Assembly: GCA_943788695.1 (NCBI GenBank)
Contig: CALSRG010000003.1
Location: 166,001-230,000 of the forward strand
Direction of reading: 5' to 3'
Source of the DNA: an uncultured Flavobacteriaceae bacterium
Lineage (GTDB): Bacteria > Bacteroidota > Bacteroidia > Flavobacteriales > Flavobacteriaceae
Length of the DNA stretch: 64,000 bases
The position numbers and the translations under genes were made by a program. The first letter of the stretch is position 1. Every line of letters starts with the position of its first letter. The notes under the pieces were generated by a model. That model saw nothing but the letters and a program-made list of their open reading frames with translations, ran no database searches and was not told the DNA's origin. Below, in pieces: positions 52,162 through 60,824 of the stretch.

Positions 52162-53043
52162 TTTTGATTTCTTGGATAGGCTATAATACAGTTTGTAAAA
52201 GTCTAACCATAAAAGGGGTGCAATACCCAGTTTTAGAAAAAACCGCATGAAAGGTATTTTTAACCATAGCCATGTGCGCAAAACACCACTCATATGATAA
52301 GACTCAATTTTTTGTAGGGTCGATAATAATCGACTTTGAGCCACAGTAATTAAACCTTGTTGTTCGAATTCTACGATCTGAGTTGCGGTTTCTTGGCATT
52401 TCATTAAAAAGGTACTATTGTCCTCTAAACCATCATGAAACACTGGGTTATCGATATGTAGCATTTCAACCCTCTCTCGAAAAAGTGCACCGCTAAAAAC
52501 CAAGTCCAATCCATAGCCTTTAATTTGTGCTGGATTACACTTTAAAAAGACGGCTTTATCAATGAGTAAATTCCCTGAGAACACATAGCGATAAGGATTT
52601 TTCGACCTTAATGCTGCAGAAACAGATTCTCTCTTTGATCCAAACTGATGCCTCAAATTGAAATTAAATTCACTGGATTTACGATAGGTATAGCCCCCGA
52701 GAAATACAGCATATTGTGTTTTTGTTTTTAAGACAGAAATGTATTTGTTATAAAACTGGTCATCCGAAGGGATGGTATCACTGTCTAAAAAAAGCAGCCA
52801 CGAATATTTAGCTTCGTTTGCTAACCAATTCCTGATGGCTGTTCGTCCTTGATTTTTATCAAATCTAACATATGTGCAATGCTCTAAAGAATTTAGAAGT
52901 CTATTTTGCTCAAAATTTTCAGTACTTCCGTCGTCTGCTATGATGATCTCAAAAGGAATTGTACTTCGTTTTGCTTGATTCAATAAAATCTCAACCAAAT
53001 AAGTGACATTGCAATTATATGCAGGAATGAGAATTGAAATCAT
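52150..53043 (-). CDS. Glycosyltransferase family 2
   Basis: 297 residues. Inverting GT-A enzyme: ISILIPAYNCNVTYLVEILL, EIIIADDGST (first Asp pair), NQGRTAIRNWLANEA and LLFLDSDTIP (DxD metal site). The C terminus ends in an amphipathic/hydrophobic part (about 240-290) that may bind the membrane. Ends against the fdtA-like gene and lies directly after the ftsE start-side end in the same direction. Confidence 0.9.
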   Translation of the reverse strand: MISILIPAYNCNVTYLVEILLNQAKRSTIPFEIIIADDGSTENFEQNRLLNSLEHCTYVRFDKNQGRTAIRNWLANEAKYSWLLFLDSDTIPSDDQFYNKYISVLKTKTQYAVFLGGYTYRKSSEFNFNLRHQFGSKRESVSAALRSKNPYRYVFSGNLLIDKAVFLKCNPAQIKGYGLDLVFSGALFRERVEMLHIDNPVFHDGLEDNSTFLMKCQETATQIVEFEQQGLITVAQSRLLSTLQKIESYHMSGVLRTWLWLKIPFMRFFLKLGIAPLLWLDFYKLYYSLSKKSKLCL

Positions 53044-53727
53044 CTAAGCTTGACGTTGAACCACTTCAAAAACTTGCTGCTGATCGCATTTAATAGTGCG
53101 AGAAGGGTATTTGGAAAGAATCGCATAATCATGAGTCGCCATCAAGAATGTTTGTCCTTTTTTATTGAGATCTCTCAACACTTCCATAACCTCAAAACTG
53201 GTTTGAGGGTCTAAGTTTCCTGTTGGTTCGTCTGCTAAAATCAAAGCAGGGTCATTGAGCAAAGCTCTTGCTATGGCAACTCTTTGTTGCTCGCCTCCTG
53301 ATAATTCATGTGGGAATTTATTCCCAGAACTCGACATGTCTACACTATTTAAAACAGAACCACTTTTTTCTTTAATGGCAATTTTATCTTTCCAGCCTGT
53401 AGCTTGAAGAACAAATTTAAGGTTGTCATTAATGGTTCGATCTTCTAATAACTTAAAGTCTTGAAACACAACACCAATTTGCCTTCTCAGCATGGGTATA
53501 TCTTTGGTTTTAAGAGTATTTAAATCAAAGCCAACTATAGAACCTTGGCCAGTTTTTAGTGGGAGTTCGCCGTATAACGTTTTGATAAAGCTACTTTTTC
53601 CCATACCTGTTTTGCCAATTAAGTAAACAAAATCTCCTTGCTTCATTTCAAAATTGATGCCAGTCAAGATTTCCTTTCCCCCTTGAATGATTGAGGCATC
53701 TTGAAAAGATATAAGCGTTTCAGCCAT
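53044..53727 (-). CDS. ftsE: FtsE-type ABC ATPase
   Basis: 227 residues. ATPase that works with FtsX in cell division to activate peptidoglycan hydrolases. Walker A GKTGMGKSSFIKTLYG, Q-loop VVFQDFKLLEDRTINDNL, signature LSGGEQQRVAIARALL and Walker B LILADEPTGNLD are intact; FQDFKLL is typical for FtsE. I start at ATG 53727 (MAETLISF). ftsX is not next to it. It shares a direction with the GT2 gene (stop and start touch). Confidence 0.88.
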   Translation of the reverse strand: MAETLISFQDASIIQGGKEILTGINFEMKQGDFVYLIGKTGMGKSSFIKTLYGELPLKTGQGSIVGFDLNTLKTKDIPMLRRQIGVVFQDFKLLEDRTINDNLKFVLQATGWKDKIAIKEKSGSVLNSVDMSSSGNKFPHELSGGEQQRVAIARALLNDPALILADEPTGNLDPQTSFEVMEVLRDLNKKGQTFLMATHDYAILSKYPSRTIKCDQQQVFEVVQRQA

Positions 53728-53872
53728 AGTTTTTAGTGCTTTTAAGATGAGTAAAAGTATCATAAATATCCAACTTAATAAAACTAATGTTCATTTCTAT
53801 TGGTATGATTTGTTTCAAATATTTGTTTAAAATGTCTTTCATACTTTGCATCTCAACTATGCGTTATTATAA

Positions 53873-53880
53873 TAGCTTTG
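53873..53880 (+). promoter_or_regulatory. -7 promoter box TAGCTTTG before the TPR gene
   Basis: A perfect TAnnTTTG box 37 bases before ATG 53917, in the divergent gap between ftsE and the TPR gene. Confidence 0.45.
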
Positions 53881-53916
53881 CATAGGATATTGATACTCCT
53901 CAAAATTTTAAAACAG

Positions 53917-56900
53917 ATGAAAAAGTTCCCTTTTCTATTTTTTATTTTTGCTTTTTTCTTTTCCACCACTTTATTAGCTCAAAAAACTGGCGCATATGAT
54001 CAAGATCTTTCTCAGTTTCAAAGAGGGATTCATTTGTATGAATCAGGTCAGTTTAACCCTGCTATTATTGTCTTTAAGGAGGTTTACGAGCGTTCTAAGC
54101 AGTCGTACTTAAGAACTGAGGCTGAGTATTTTATAGCCAGTTCGGCCATCAGGGCAAAGCAAAAAAATGCGGAAGATTTAATGGATGCTTTTATCGAAAA
54201 TTATCCTACGCACCCTCGTCAAAATGCTGCTTATTATGATGTGGGCCACTATTACTTTCAAAACCGCCAACCCGCCTATGCCTTAAAGTGGTATGATAAG
54301 CTAGACCCTCAAAATCTATCCTTGGATCAACGTGAAACATTTTATTTTGAAAGGGGGTATAGTTATTTTGTAGGCAAGAAATACGATAAGGCGAAGTCCG
54401 ATTTGTTACGGGTTATCAATACTTCTGAATATCAGCAAGAGGCTAAATATTACTTAGGTTATATGGCATATGAAGGCGATGACTATGACAAGGCGTCCTT
54501 ATATTTTGACCAATTGCAAAATCCTGACGAACACGCTTCTGGATTAAATTATTATCAAGCAGATAAGAGTTTTAAAGAAGGTGAATTTCTTAAAGCCATA
54601 GAATTTGCTAAAATAGCTCTTGATCAGAGTTCTGTTGAAAATCGATCACAATTATCTAAAATTATTGGAGAGAGTTACTTTAATTTAAAGCAATATGACG
54701 AGGCATTATATTATCTTAAAGGCTATCAGGGAATACGAGGGAAGTGGGAGCATGTCGATTTTTATCAATTAGGTTATGTTTATTTTAAACAAGAGAAATA
54801 TGACAACGCGATAAGTGAATTTAACAGAATTCTTGATGGAAATGATGCTGTAGCTCAAAACGCCTATCATCATTTGGCGCAGTGTTATTTGGCCATTGAT
54901 AAAAAGCTAGAAGCTTTGATTGCCTTTAAAAATGCCGCAGAACTTAATTTTGATCAAAATATTAAGTCTGACGCGAGTCTTCAATATGCCATATTGAGCT
55001 ACGACATTGGTAATCCATTTCAATCGGTACCAGATATTCTAAATGGCTATTTAATCACTTATCCAATGTCGGATAAGAAATCAGAAATTGAGTTACTATT
55101 AGTAAATGCTTATGTTACTTCCAAAAACTATCAGGCCGCTTACGATTTGTTGCAAGCCAGCAATAAGACGATAGACAATGATACTTATCAGGCGGTCACC
55201 TTTAATTTAGCCGCAGCAGCTTTTCAAGATGGAGATCTTAAAAAGGCCAAACTGTTTTTTGATTTAACAAAGGAAAAAAGCAGTGAAACATTGTTTGGCT
55301 GGCGATCAGCCTATTGGCTTGGCGAATTGGCCTTAATTCGAGGAGACCTTGATGATGCAATATTACTTTTTAATAGGGTCAAGCCAAAAATTGGTTTTAA
55401 AGGAACTCCAGAGTCAAAGGATTTAGATTATGCTTTAGGATATGCCTATTTTAATAATGAGGATTTTAAAAACGCTTCGACGTCCTTCGAGGTCTCTCTT
55501 AAAAATCTTTTAGATCCTGCGAAACGCAAAGACGCTATATTAAGACTGGCCGATAGTGAATTTGCTCAAAGACAATTTGACAGTGCCCTATCTTTTTATA
55601 CTCAAGCTGAAACTACCCCTGGCATTGGAAATGATTATGCAGTTTATCAGCAGGCTATTTGTTTTGGACTGCTCAATGACAAAGCTAAAAAATTGAATTT
55701 ACTTCAAAAGTTTTCTGATTCTTTTCCTCGTTCTGCTTGGCGTGATGACGCTTTTTTAGCCTTAGCTAATGATTTGGCGAAATCCGGGAAATCAAATCAA
55801 GCTATAGACCAATATAATCAGCTCATCACTAAAATTCCTAATAGTCCTTTGCGACCCAAAGCCGAGTTAAGAAAGGGTTTGCTGCAGTATAACTTAGGTC
55901 AAAACGACTTGGCCTTGTGGGCGTTGAAAGCCGTGGCGGTAAATACTGCAGCACCTGACGAATCTCGTCAAGCGTTGAAAACTATAGAACAAATTTATGT
56001 TGATATGGGTGATGTACCCGCTTATGTGGCTTGGCTTAAGTCGGCGAACATGAAAGATTATAATGATTTACAATTTGATGACTTGAGTTTTTCGGCTGCT
56101 GAGAAAAGATATATCGAACGTGATGTCAAAAGCGCTATAAGATTGTTTGAAAAATATTTGGTCGATTTTCCTGATGGGGCTCATCTGTTCCTGTCTCATA
56201 TCTATTTGAGTGAGTTATTTGGAGAAAGTAATGACCTTCTCAAGCGCATACCTCATCTATTGTTCGTAACCAATCAGCCTAATAATGAGTACACCCAAGA
56301 TGCCTTAATTCAGTTAGCGGATGCATATCTCAAACTACAAAAGTCTAACGAAGCCATACCGATATTGTACCGCTTGGCTCATGATCACCCTGAGCCGAAA
56401 AACCAAAGCTTTGCTCATTCTAATTTGATGCAACTCTATTTCAATCAAGGAGATTTTGATAAAGCACTGTCAGAATCAATCCTTTTGCTAAATGGTGCTT
56501 CAGTTGAAGACGATTTAAAATCTAAAGCCATAGCCATCAAGGCCCGAAGTGAAATTAAATTGGCGATGTATGAGGCTGCTCAACAAAGTTATAGTCATCT
56601 TCAAGCCGTTTCGATTTCTCAATCATATTTGGCTGAGGCGATCTTTTACGATGCTTTTTTTCTAAGTAGAGAGGAGAAGCATCAAATGTCGAATGAGCGT
56701 TTGCAAAATCTTATCAAGGACTATCCTGGTTATCCAGAATTTTCGGCTCGTGGTTTATTGTTGATGGCAAATAATTTTGCAGCCCTAAAGGATAATTATC
56801 AAGCCAATTATATACTGAATCACCTTATTTCCAATTTTAGCAAATTCCCTGAAATTATAGTCCAAGCCGAAGCGCTTCTTGAAAAGGTGAAGTCGAAGGC

Positions 56901-56940
56901 TGCAGAAACTAATGCTTCAATCACATCAGACAATGATTAA
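53917..56940 (+). CDS. Large periplasmic TPR protein
   Basis: 1007 residues. A signal peptide (to about residue 21, FFFSTTLLAQ) is followed by TPR-like helix pairs along nearly the whole length, for example YDKAKSDLLRVINTSEYQQE, YDEALYYLKGYQG, YDNAISEFNRILDG and SNEAIPILYRL. Such proteins serve as scaffolds in the periplasm or on the outer-membrane inner face. The start at 53917 is chosen because only it gives a clean signal peptide. It overlaps the barrel gene by eight bases, so the two are probably partners. Confidence 0.85.
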   Translation: MKKFPFLFFIFAFFFSTTLLAQKTGAYDQDLSQFQRGIHLYESGQFNPAIIVFKEVYERSKQSYLRTEAEYFIASSAIRAKQKNAEDLMDAFIENYPTHPRQNAAYYDVGHYYFQNRQPAYALKWYDKLDPQNLSLDQRETFYFERGYSYFVGKKYDKAKSDLLRVINTSEYQQEAKYYLGYMAYEGDDYDKASLYFDQLQNPDEHASGLNYYQADKSFKEGEFLKAIEFAKIALDQSSVENRSQLSKIIGESYFNLKQYDEALYYLKGYQGIRGKWEHVDFYQLGYVYFKQEKYDNAISEFNRILDGNDAVAQNAYHHLAQCYLAIDKKLEALIAFKNAAELNFDQNIKSDASLQYAILSYDIGNPFQSVPDILNGYLITYPMSDKKSEIELLLVNAYVTSKNYQAAYDLLQASNKTIDNDTYQAVTFNLAAAAFQDGDLKKAKLFFDLTKEKSSETLFGWRSAYWLGELALIRGDLDDAILLFNRVKPKIGFKGTPESKDLDYALGYAYFNNEDFKNASTSFEVSLKNLLDPAKRKDAILRLADSEFAQRQFDSALSFYTQAETTPGIGNDYAVYQQAICFGLLNDKAKKLNLLQKFSDSFPRSAWRDDAFLALANDLAKSGKSNQAIDQYNQLITKIPNSPLRPKAELRKGLLQYNLGQNDLALWALKAVAVNTAAPDESRQALKTIEQIYVDMGDVPAYVAWLKSANMKDYNDLQFDDLSFSAAEKRYIERDVKSAIRLFEKYLVDFPDGAHLFLSHIYLSELFGESNDLLKRIPHLLFVTNQPNNEYTQDALIQLADAYLKLQKSNEAIPILYRLAHDHPEPKNQSFAHSNLMQLYFNQGDFDKALSESILLLNGASVEDDLKSKAIAIKARSEIKLAMYEAAQQSYSHLQAVSISQSYLAEAIFYDAFFLSREEKHQMSNERLQNLIKDYPGYPEFSARGLLLMANNFAALKDNYQANYILNHLISNFSKFPEIIVQAEALLEKVKSKAAETNASITSDND

Positions 56941-58639
56941 TAACAATGCTTATTTCGCAATTATTTGGATGGTTTTGCCAGTAATGGCAATAGCCCAAAT
57001 CGAAAATGATACTTTAGGAACCCAAACGGTTAATATTGAAAAGACATTTACGCCTTCCGTAGATGAGGCTCGTAAAATTAATTCTACGCCAGAATCTACT
57101 GATCCAAATTCAGTTAAAAAAATTGAAACCAAATATGAGGTGCAATCCATTCCTGTGGCATCAGTTTTTAATCCTTTAAAACCCAATGCACGACAAATTA
57201 AAATGATTAAGTCTGAAAAGTTTTTCGCCAACCAATTGATGCTCATGGGCGGTAATTATGGGACAATTTTAGCAGAATTTTCAGCTGCTTTTGACCTTGG
57301 GGTTAATCAAAAATTAACTACCCTCCTTGATCATCATTCATCTCAGGGCGGTATATCTAAAAATACAATTGACGATGATTTTAACCGTTCGAATTTGGGT
57401 TTGACGTTCTCAAATATTACACGCAATAATGATTGGAATATTCGTGCTTCTGCAGGATTTAATCAATATCAATGGTATGGTGTGCCTCAAAATTTATGGA
57501 ATCAAGAACAATTGAATAACATTTCAGATCCACACCAGTGGCTCACATATGACTTTGGATCAACCTTAAAACCAGACTCTGAGTGGTTAGGAGAAATGCA
57601 AATTGAAATGAATGGACTGTCAGACAATTTTGAAAACACAGAAATTATTGCATCGGCTTCATTAGTATCATTGTTACCATTTATGGATGACACTTTTGAA
57701 TCCTCTTTTGCTGCGAAATACAGATCAAACGAGACTGGTTTGGAATCAGAAGGCACGTTGGACAACCTTCTGTTTTCATGGGCACCAAAGTTTAAGATAC
57801 ACACGGGTGATTTGTCCTTAGATATAGGTCTCATTGGGTTTTATCAAATTACTGACGATCCAAATGCCTCTGATTTCTTTGTAGTACCTGATGCTCATTT
57901 AGCTTACAATCTCGAAGATTTGGTGGTAAGTTTTGATGCGACAGGTGGTATCCGTCAACATTCATACCGAAATTTTTTAGACACCAATTCATTCTTCAGC
58001 CCTAATAATGATATTTTATCTGAAGAAATTCCTTACCAATTTTCTATTGGTGTTGAAGCACAGGTTGCACCCGATTTTAGTATTGACGTGGGTTTATCTT
58101 ATGAAAATGCAAATCAGAAACCAATGATGGTTTTGAATAGCATCACTGATGACTTAAGTCAAGATTATAATTTTGGAAACAGTTTCGGGCTGTTATTTGA
58201 TAGTATAAAGTCCACAAGTGTAGGAGCGGGATTTATTTATACAGGATTGGAAAAGACTACAATACACATAAGAGGTCAGTACAATAATTTTTCGACGGAC
58301 GTTATCGAGTTTTTTTATAACAGGTCTAATTTAGAGGCTTCACTCTTTATTCATTCATCCTTATCAGAGCATTGGTCTTTAGATTTGTTTGGTAAACTTT
58401 ATGGCTTAAGAAAGGATCGCTTTCTTTCGTTAAATACAATTCTAGGACTTGTTGATGAAAATATAAATATCTCCGCTTTTGTAGATTTGAACTTGGCAAC
58501 AAATTACCGACTATCTAATCATTGGACAATTGAGGTTAGGGTAAATAATTTCCTCAATGCCGATCAACCAAGATGGGGCTATTTTCCCGTACAAGGCATT
58601 CAAGGCTTAGCAGGATTACGCTATAATTTTGATTGGTAG
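56933..58639 (+). CDS. Outer-membrane beta-barrel protein (TonB-receptor-like, plugless)
   Basis: 568 residues. The signal peptide ends near VMAIAQ (residue ~21). The N-terminal conserved stretch TLGTQTVNIEKTFTPSVDEA and the ending RYNFDW, with a final aromatic residue, mark an outer-membrane barrel; alternating hydrophobic strands fill the rest. I see no plug-domain signature of true TonB-dependent receptors. The N-terminal motif recurs in flavobacterial barrels encoded next to TPR proteins (from memory). It is co-translated with the TPR gene. Confidence 0.75.
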   Translation: MINNNAYFAIIWMVLPVMAIAQIENDTLGTQTVNIEKTFTPSVDEARKINSTPESTDPNSVKKIETKYEVQSIPVASVFNPLKPNARQIKMIKSEKFFANQLMLMGGNYGTILAEFSAAFDLGVNQKLTTLLDHHSSQGGISKNTIDDDFNRSNLGLTFSNITRNNDWNIRASAGFNQYQWYGVPQNLWNQEQLNNISDPHQWLTYDFGSTLKPDSEWLGEMQIEMNGLSDNFENTEIIASASLVSLLPFMDDTFESSFAAKYRSNETGLESEGTLDNLLFSWAPKFKIHTGDLSLDIGLIGFYQITDDPNASDFFVVPDAHLAYNLEDLVVSFDATGGIRQHSYRNFLDTNSFFSPNNDILSEEIPYQFSIGVEAQVAPDFSIDVGLSYENANQKPMMVLNSITDDLSQDYNFGNSFGLLFDSIKSTSVGAGFIYTGLEKTTIHIRGQYNNFSTDVIEFFYNRSNLEASLFIHSSLSEHWSLDLFGKLYGLRKDRFLSLNTILGLVDENINISAFVDLNLATNYRLSNHWTIEVRVNNFLNADQPRWGYFPVQGIQGLAGLRYNFDW

Positions 58640-58841
58640 ACCTAATTATTTTTTCTTCTAATTCATTTTTTTGTATTTTATTAAGTCATTGATTTTAATT
58701 TGTTTAAACTAATTTTAAACCTCTTATTTAAATGGTTTAGGTTAATATATTGTTAAAATAGTACTATGTTATACATGTTACCGTAACATAATTGCTTGAA
58801 TAGCGTCTACTAAGTAGATAACAATAATAAAAATCATAATC
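58640..58841. other. AT-rich leader region of the small-peptide element
   Basis: This 202-base spacer has no gene. It holds a 15-base palindrome (58775-58789), the long inverted-repeat arm (58797-58809) and a competing small hairpin TCTAC-taa-GTAGA (58806-58818). No perfect TAnnTTTG box is seen, so the promoter is unclear; readthrough from the barrel gene is possible. Confidence 0.6.
58775..58789. promoter_or_regulatory. 15-base palindrome upstream of the tandem small ORFs
   Basis: ATGTTAC-c-GTAACAT, perfect 7-base arms, with a further ATGTTA at 58766-58771 as a direct repeat. Looks like a dimeric repressor site or a hairpin in the leader RNA. Confidence 0.5.
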
Positions 58842-58943
58842 ATGACACTTTTAAATCTATATCTTTCCAAAATTGACCGACCTACTATTTTTAGCTTAAA
58901 AGACTCCAAGAGAGTCCTGTGGCACAATCATAGACGCTATTCA
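58797..58943 (+). ncRNA. Long-range RNA pairing of the leader with the end of ORF 1 / ORF 2
   Basis: TGAATAGCGTCTA (58797-58809) is the exact reverse complement of TAGACGCTATTCA (58931-58943), the last codons of small ORF 1. The same arm also pairs over 11 bases with AGACGTTATTC (59058-59068) at the end of small ORF 2, with one G-U pair. The two pairings exclude each other. This is structure seen directly in sequence; its role is inference. Confidence 0.6.
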
Positions 58944-58946
58944 TAA
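58842..58946 (+). CDS. Small ORF 1 of a tandem pair, 34 codons, ending WHNHRRYS
   Basis: The peptide starts MTLLNLYLSKIDRPTIF and ends KDSKRVLWHNHRRYS. The second half matches small ORF 2 residue by residue: K-D-[ST]-K-x-[VI]-x-W-[HN]-N-x-R-R-Y-S. Codons GAC TCC AAG AGA GTC form the hairpin GACTC-caaga-GAGTC (58902-58916) just before the Trp codon. Conservation of both peptide and hairpin between the two copies argues for a translated leader-type peptide. No known family is recognised; the RNA, not the peptide, may be what matters. Confidence 0.55.
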   Translation: MTLLNLYLSKIDRPTIFSLKDSKRVLWHNHRRYS

Positions 58947-58973
58947 TTTTTTTTAAATCTTAAATTTTTACAC

Positions 58974-59075
58974 ATGATAACTTCAAATCTAAAACAAACA
59001 AAACGCATTTTTTATTTTAATCAAAAGGATACAAAAAGTATCCACTGGAATAATTCAAGACGTTATTCCTTTTAA
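58974..59075 (+). CDS. Small ORF 2 of a tandem pair, 33 codons, ending WNNSRRYSF
   Basis: The peptide starts MITSNLKQTKRIFYF and ends KDTKSIHWNNSRRYSF. Codons GAT ACA AAA AGT ATC form the hairpin GGATAC-aaaaa-GTATCC (59027-59043), at the same codons as the hairpin of ORF 1 but with different, still paired bases. A second hairpin GGAATAA...TTATTCC (59047-59069) covers the last codons. It lies 27 bases after ORF 1 and 26 bases before a terminator. Confidence 0.55.
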   Translation: MITSNLKQTKRIFYFNQKDTKSIHWNNSRRYSF

Positions 59076-59101
59076 TTTGTGATTATTTAAAGACACAATT
59101 A

Positions 59102-59133
59102 AGCACCTTGACAATTACCAAGGTGCTTTTTTT
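59102..59133 (+). terminator. Strong intrinsic terminator after the tandem small ORFs
   Basis: AGCACCTTG-acaattac-CAAGGTGCT followed by seven T. It separates the small-ORF element from the amidohydrolase gene, which has its own promoter, so the element may be a free-standing short transcript. An attenuator role is also possible. Confidence 0.88.
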
Positions 59134-59155
59134 ATCATTACGTGCAATTTTACCA

Positions 59156-59187
59156 TTTGATTGATTAGTGCACCTTGCTTATCTTTG
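59156..59187 (+). promoter_or_regulatory. Promoter of the amidohydrolase gene (TTTG - 20 bases - TATCTTTG)
   Basis: -33 TTTG at 59156-59159, a 20-base spacer and a perfect -7 box TATCTTTG (59180-59187). Transcription would start near 59193, about nine bases before the ATG. Confidence 0.6.
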
Positions 59188-59201
59188 AAAAAAATATCAA
59201 C

Positions 59202-60824
59202 ATGACTAAGCCTTTTCTATGCATCGCTATTTTAGCTCTATTCTCATGCAATCAGCAACCGTCAGTTGATCTTTTTACCAATGCGTCAATTTACACTTCA
59301 AACGAGGCGATGCCAAATGCGACAGCTATGGCTGTTTCTGATGGCAAAATTGTTGGTATTGGTGATCAAGAAAGTTTGAGAGCTCAATTTAAAATTAATC
59401 AAGCCATTGATCTTGAAGGTCTCACTGTTGTGCCAGGATTGATAGATGCACACTGTCATTTTTTAAATTTGGGGTTTCAGGGACAACAAGTGGATTTAGT
59501 AGGAACTAAGAGTTTCGAAGAAATTGTTTTACGAATTTCAGCTTTTCAAGCTGAACGTCAATTGGCATTTATTCAAGGGCGCGGTTGGGATCAAAACGAT
59601 TGGGAAGATCAATCATTTCCCAACAAAGCGCAACTCGATAGCTTATTCCCTAAAATTCCAATTGCTCTCTCGCGTATCGACGGTCATGCGTTACTATGCA
59701 ATCAAGCTGCACTGGATTTAGGAGGTGTTACCGCCAAAAGTCAAATTGATGGTGGAACAGTGGTTTTAGAAAATGGACAGCCTACAGGTGTATTGATTGA
59801 TAAGGCGGAAGAATTGGTTATGTCTTATTGGCCTAAGCCCACCCGGCAAGAAAAAATCAATGCCCTTCTATCCGCAGAAAAAATATGTATTGCACTGGGG
59901 TTAACAACAGTCGATGACGCTGGTTTGGATCGCACGGAAATTGAACTTATTGATAGTTTGCATCAAGTGGGTGCATTAAATATTAAGGTTTATGCAATGG
60001 CCTCAGCTACACCCTCTAATTTGGATCATTATCTCAATCAACCGATCCTCAAAACAGAGCGATTGCATATGCGTTCTTTTAAGTATTATGTTGATGGAGC
60101 ACTTGGGTCTCGAGGTGCTTTATTGCGTGCCCCGTATAGCGATGCCTCACATACCTTCGGATTACCAGTCAATTCGATTGAGGATTTTAAACGCACCGCT
60201 AAACGCATTGCTGTCTCAGATTACCAAATGAACACCCATGCTATAGGCGATTCTGCCAATCATGTTGTTTTGAATACTTATAAAGAAATACTTAATAATC
60301 AAATAAATCGCAGATGGCGTGTTGAGCATGCTCAAGTATTGTCAACGAAAGATGCAGGTCTGTTCAATAATATTATCCCTTCGGTGCAACCGACACACGC
60401 CACTAGTGACATGTATTGGGCTGAAGAGCGTTTGGGCCCAGAACGTATGAAAGGCGCCTATGCGCTCAAATCTTTATTAAAAATCAATGGACGTATAGCA
60501 CTGGGTACAGATTTCCCAGTTGAATTTGTAAATCCGATGTTGACTTTTTATGCCGCAACTTCAAGACAAGACTTGAGTGGTTATCCAGCTGAAAAATTTA
60601 AAGCGTCGGAGGCTTTATCAAGAACCCATGCATTAAATGGTATGACTATTTGGGCGGCTTATTCTAATTTTGAGGACGAAGAAAAGGGATCTCTAGAGGT
60701 TGGTAAAACGGCTGATTTTGTTGTATTGGATAGGAATATTATGGAAGTGGCTTTGGATCAAGTTCCCAATACAAAAGTGATACAAACATACATATCTGGG
60801 GTTGCTCAAATCAATAAAAAGTAG
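59202..60824 (+). CDS. Lipoprotein amidohydrolase (YtcJ-like)
   Basis: 540 residues. Metal-dependent hydrolase of the amidohydrolase_3 family, anchored in the envelope by a lipobox (LALFSC, Cys near 15). Metal and active-site motifs are LIDAHCHFL (HxH), the DGHALLCN loop, DDAGLD, MNTHAIGDSAN, RVEHAQVLS and ALGTDFPVEFVNP (Asp). Substrate unknown; relatives hydrolyse N-acyl or cyclic amides. Starts at ATG 59202. Its TAG overlaps the GTG of the next gene by one base. Confidence 0.88.
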   Translation: MTKPFLCIAILALFSCNQQPSVDLFTNASIYTSNEAMPNATAMAVSDGKIVGIGDQESLRAQFKINQAIDLEGLTVVPGLIDAHCHFLNLGFQGQQVDLVGTKSFEEIVLRISAFQAERQLAFIQGRGWDQNDWEDQSFPNKAQLDSLFPKIPIALSRIDGHALLCNQAALDLGGVTAKSQIDGGTVVLENGQPTGVLIDKAEELVMSYWPKPTRQEKINALLSAEKICIALGLTTVDDAGLDRTEIELIDSLHQVGALNIKVYAMASATPSNLDHYLNQPILKTERLHMRSFKYYVDGALGSRGALLRAPYSDASHTFGLPVNSIEDFKRTAKRIAVSDYQMNTHAIGDSANHVVLNTYKEILNNQINRRWRVEHAQVLSTKDAGLFNNIIPSVQPTHATSDMYWAEERLGPERMKGAYALKSLLKINGRIALGTDFPVEFVNPMLTFYAATSRQDLSGYPAEKFKASEALSRTHALNGMTIWAAYSNFEDEEKGSLEVGKTADFVVLDRNIMEVALDQVPNTKVIQTYISGVAQINKK

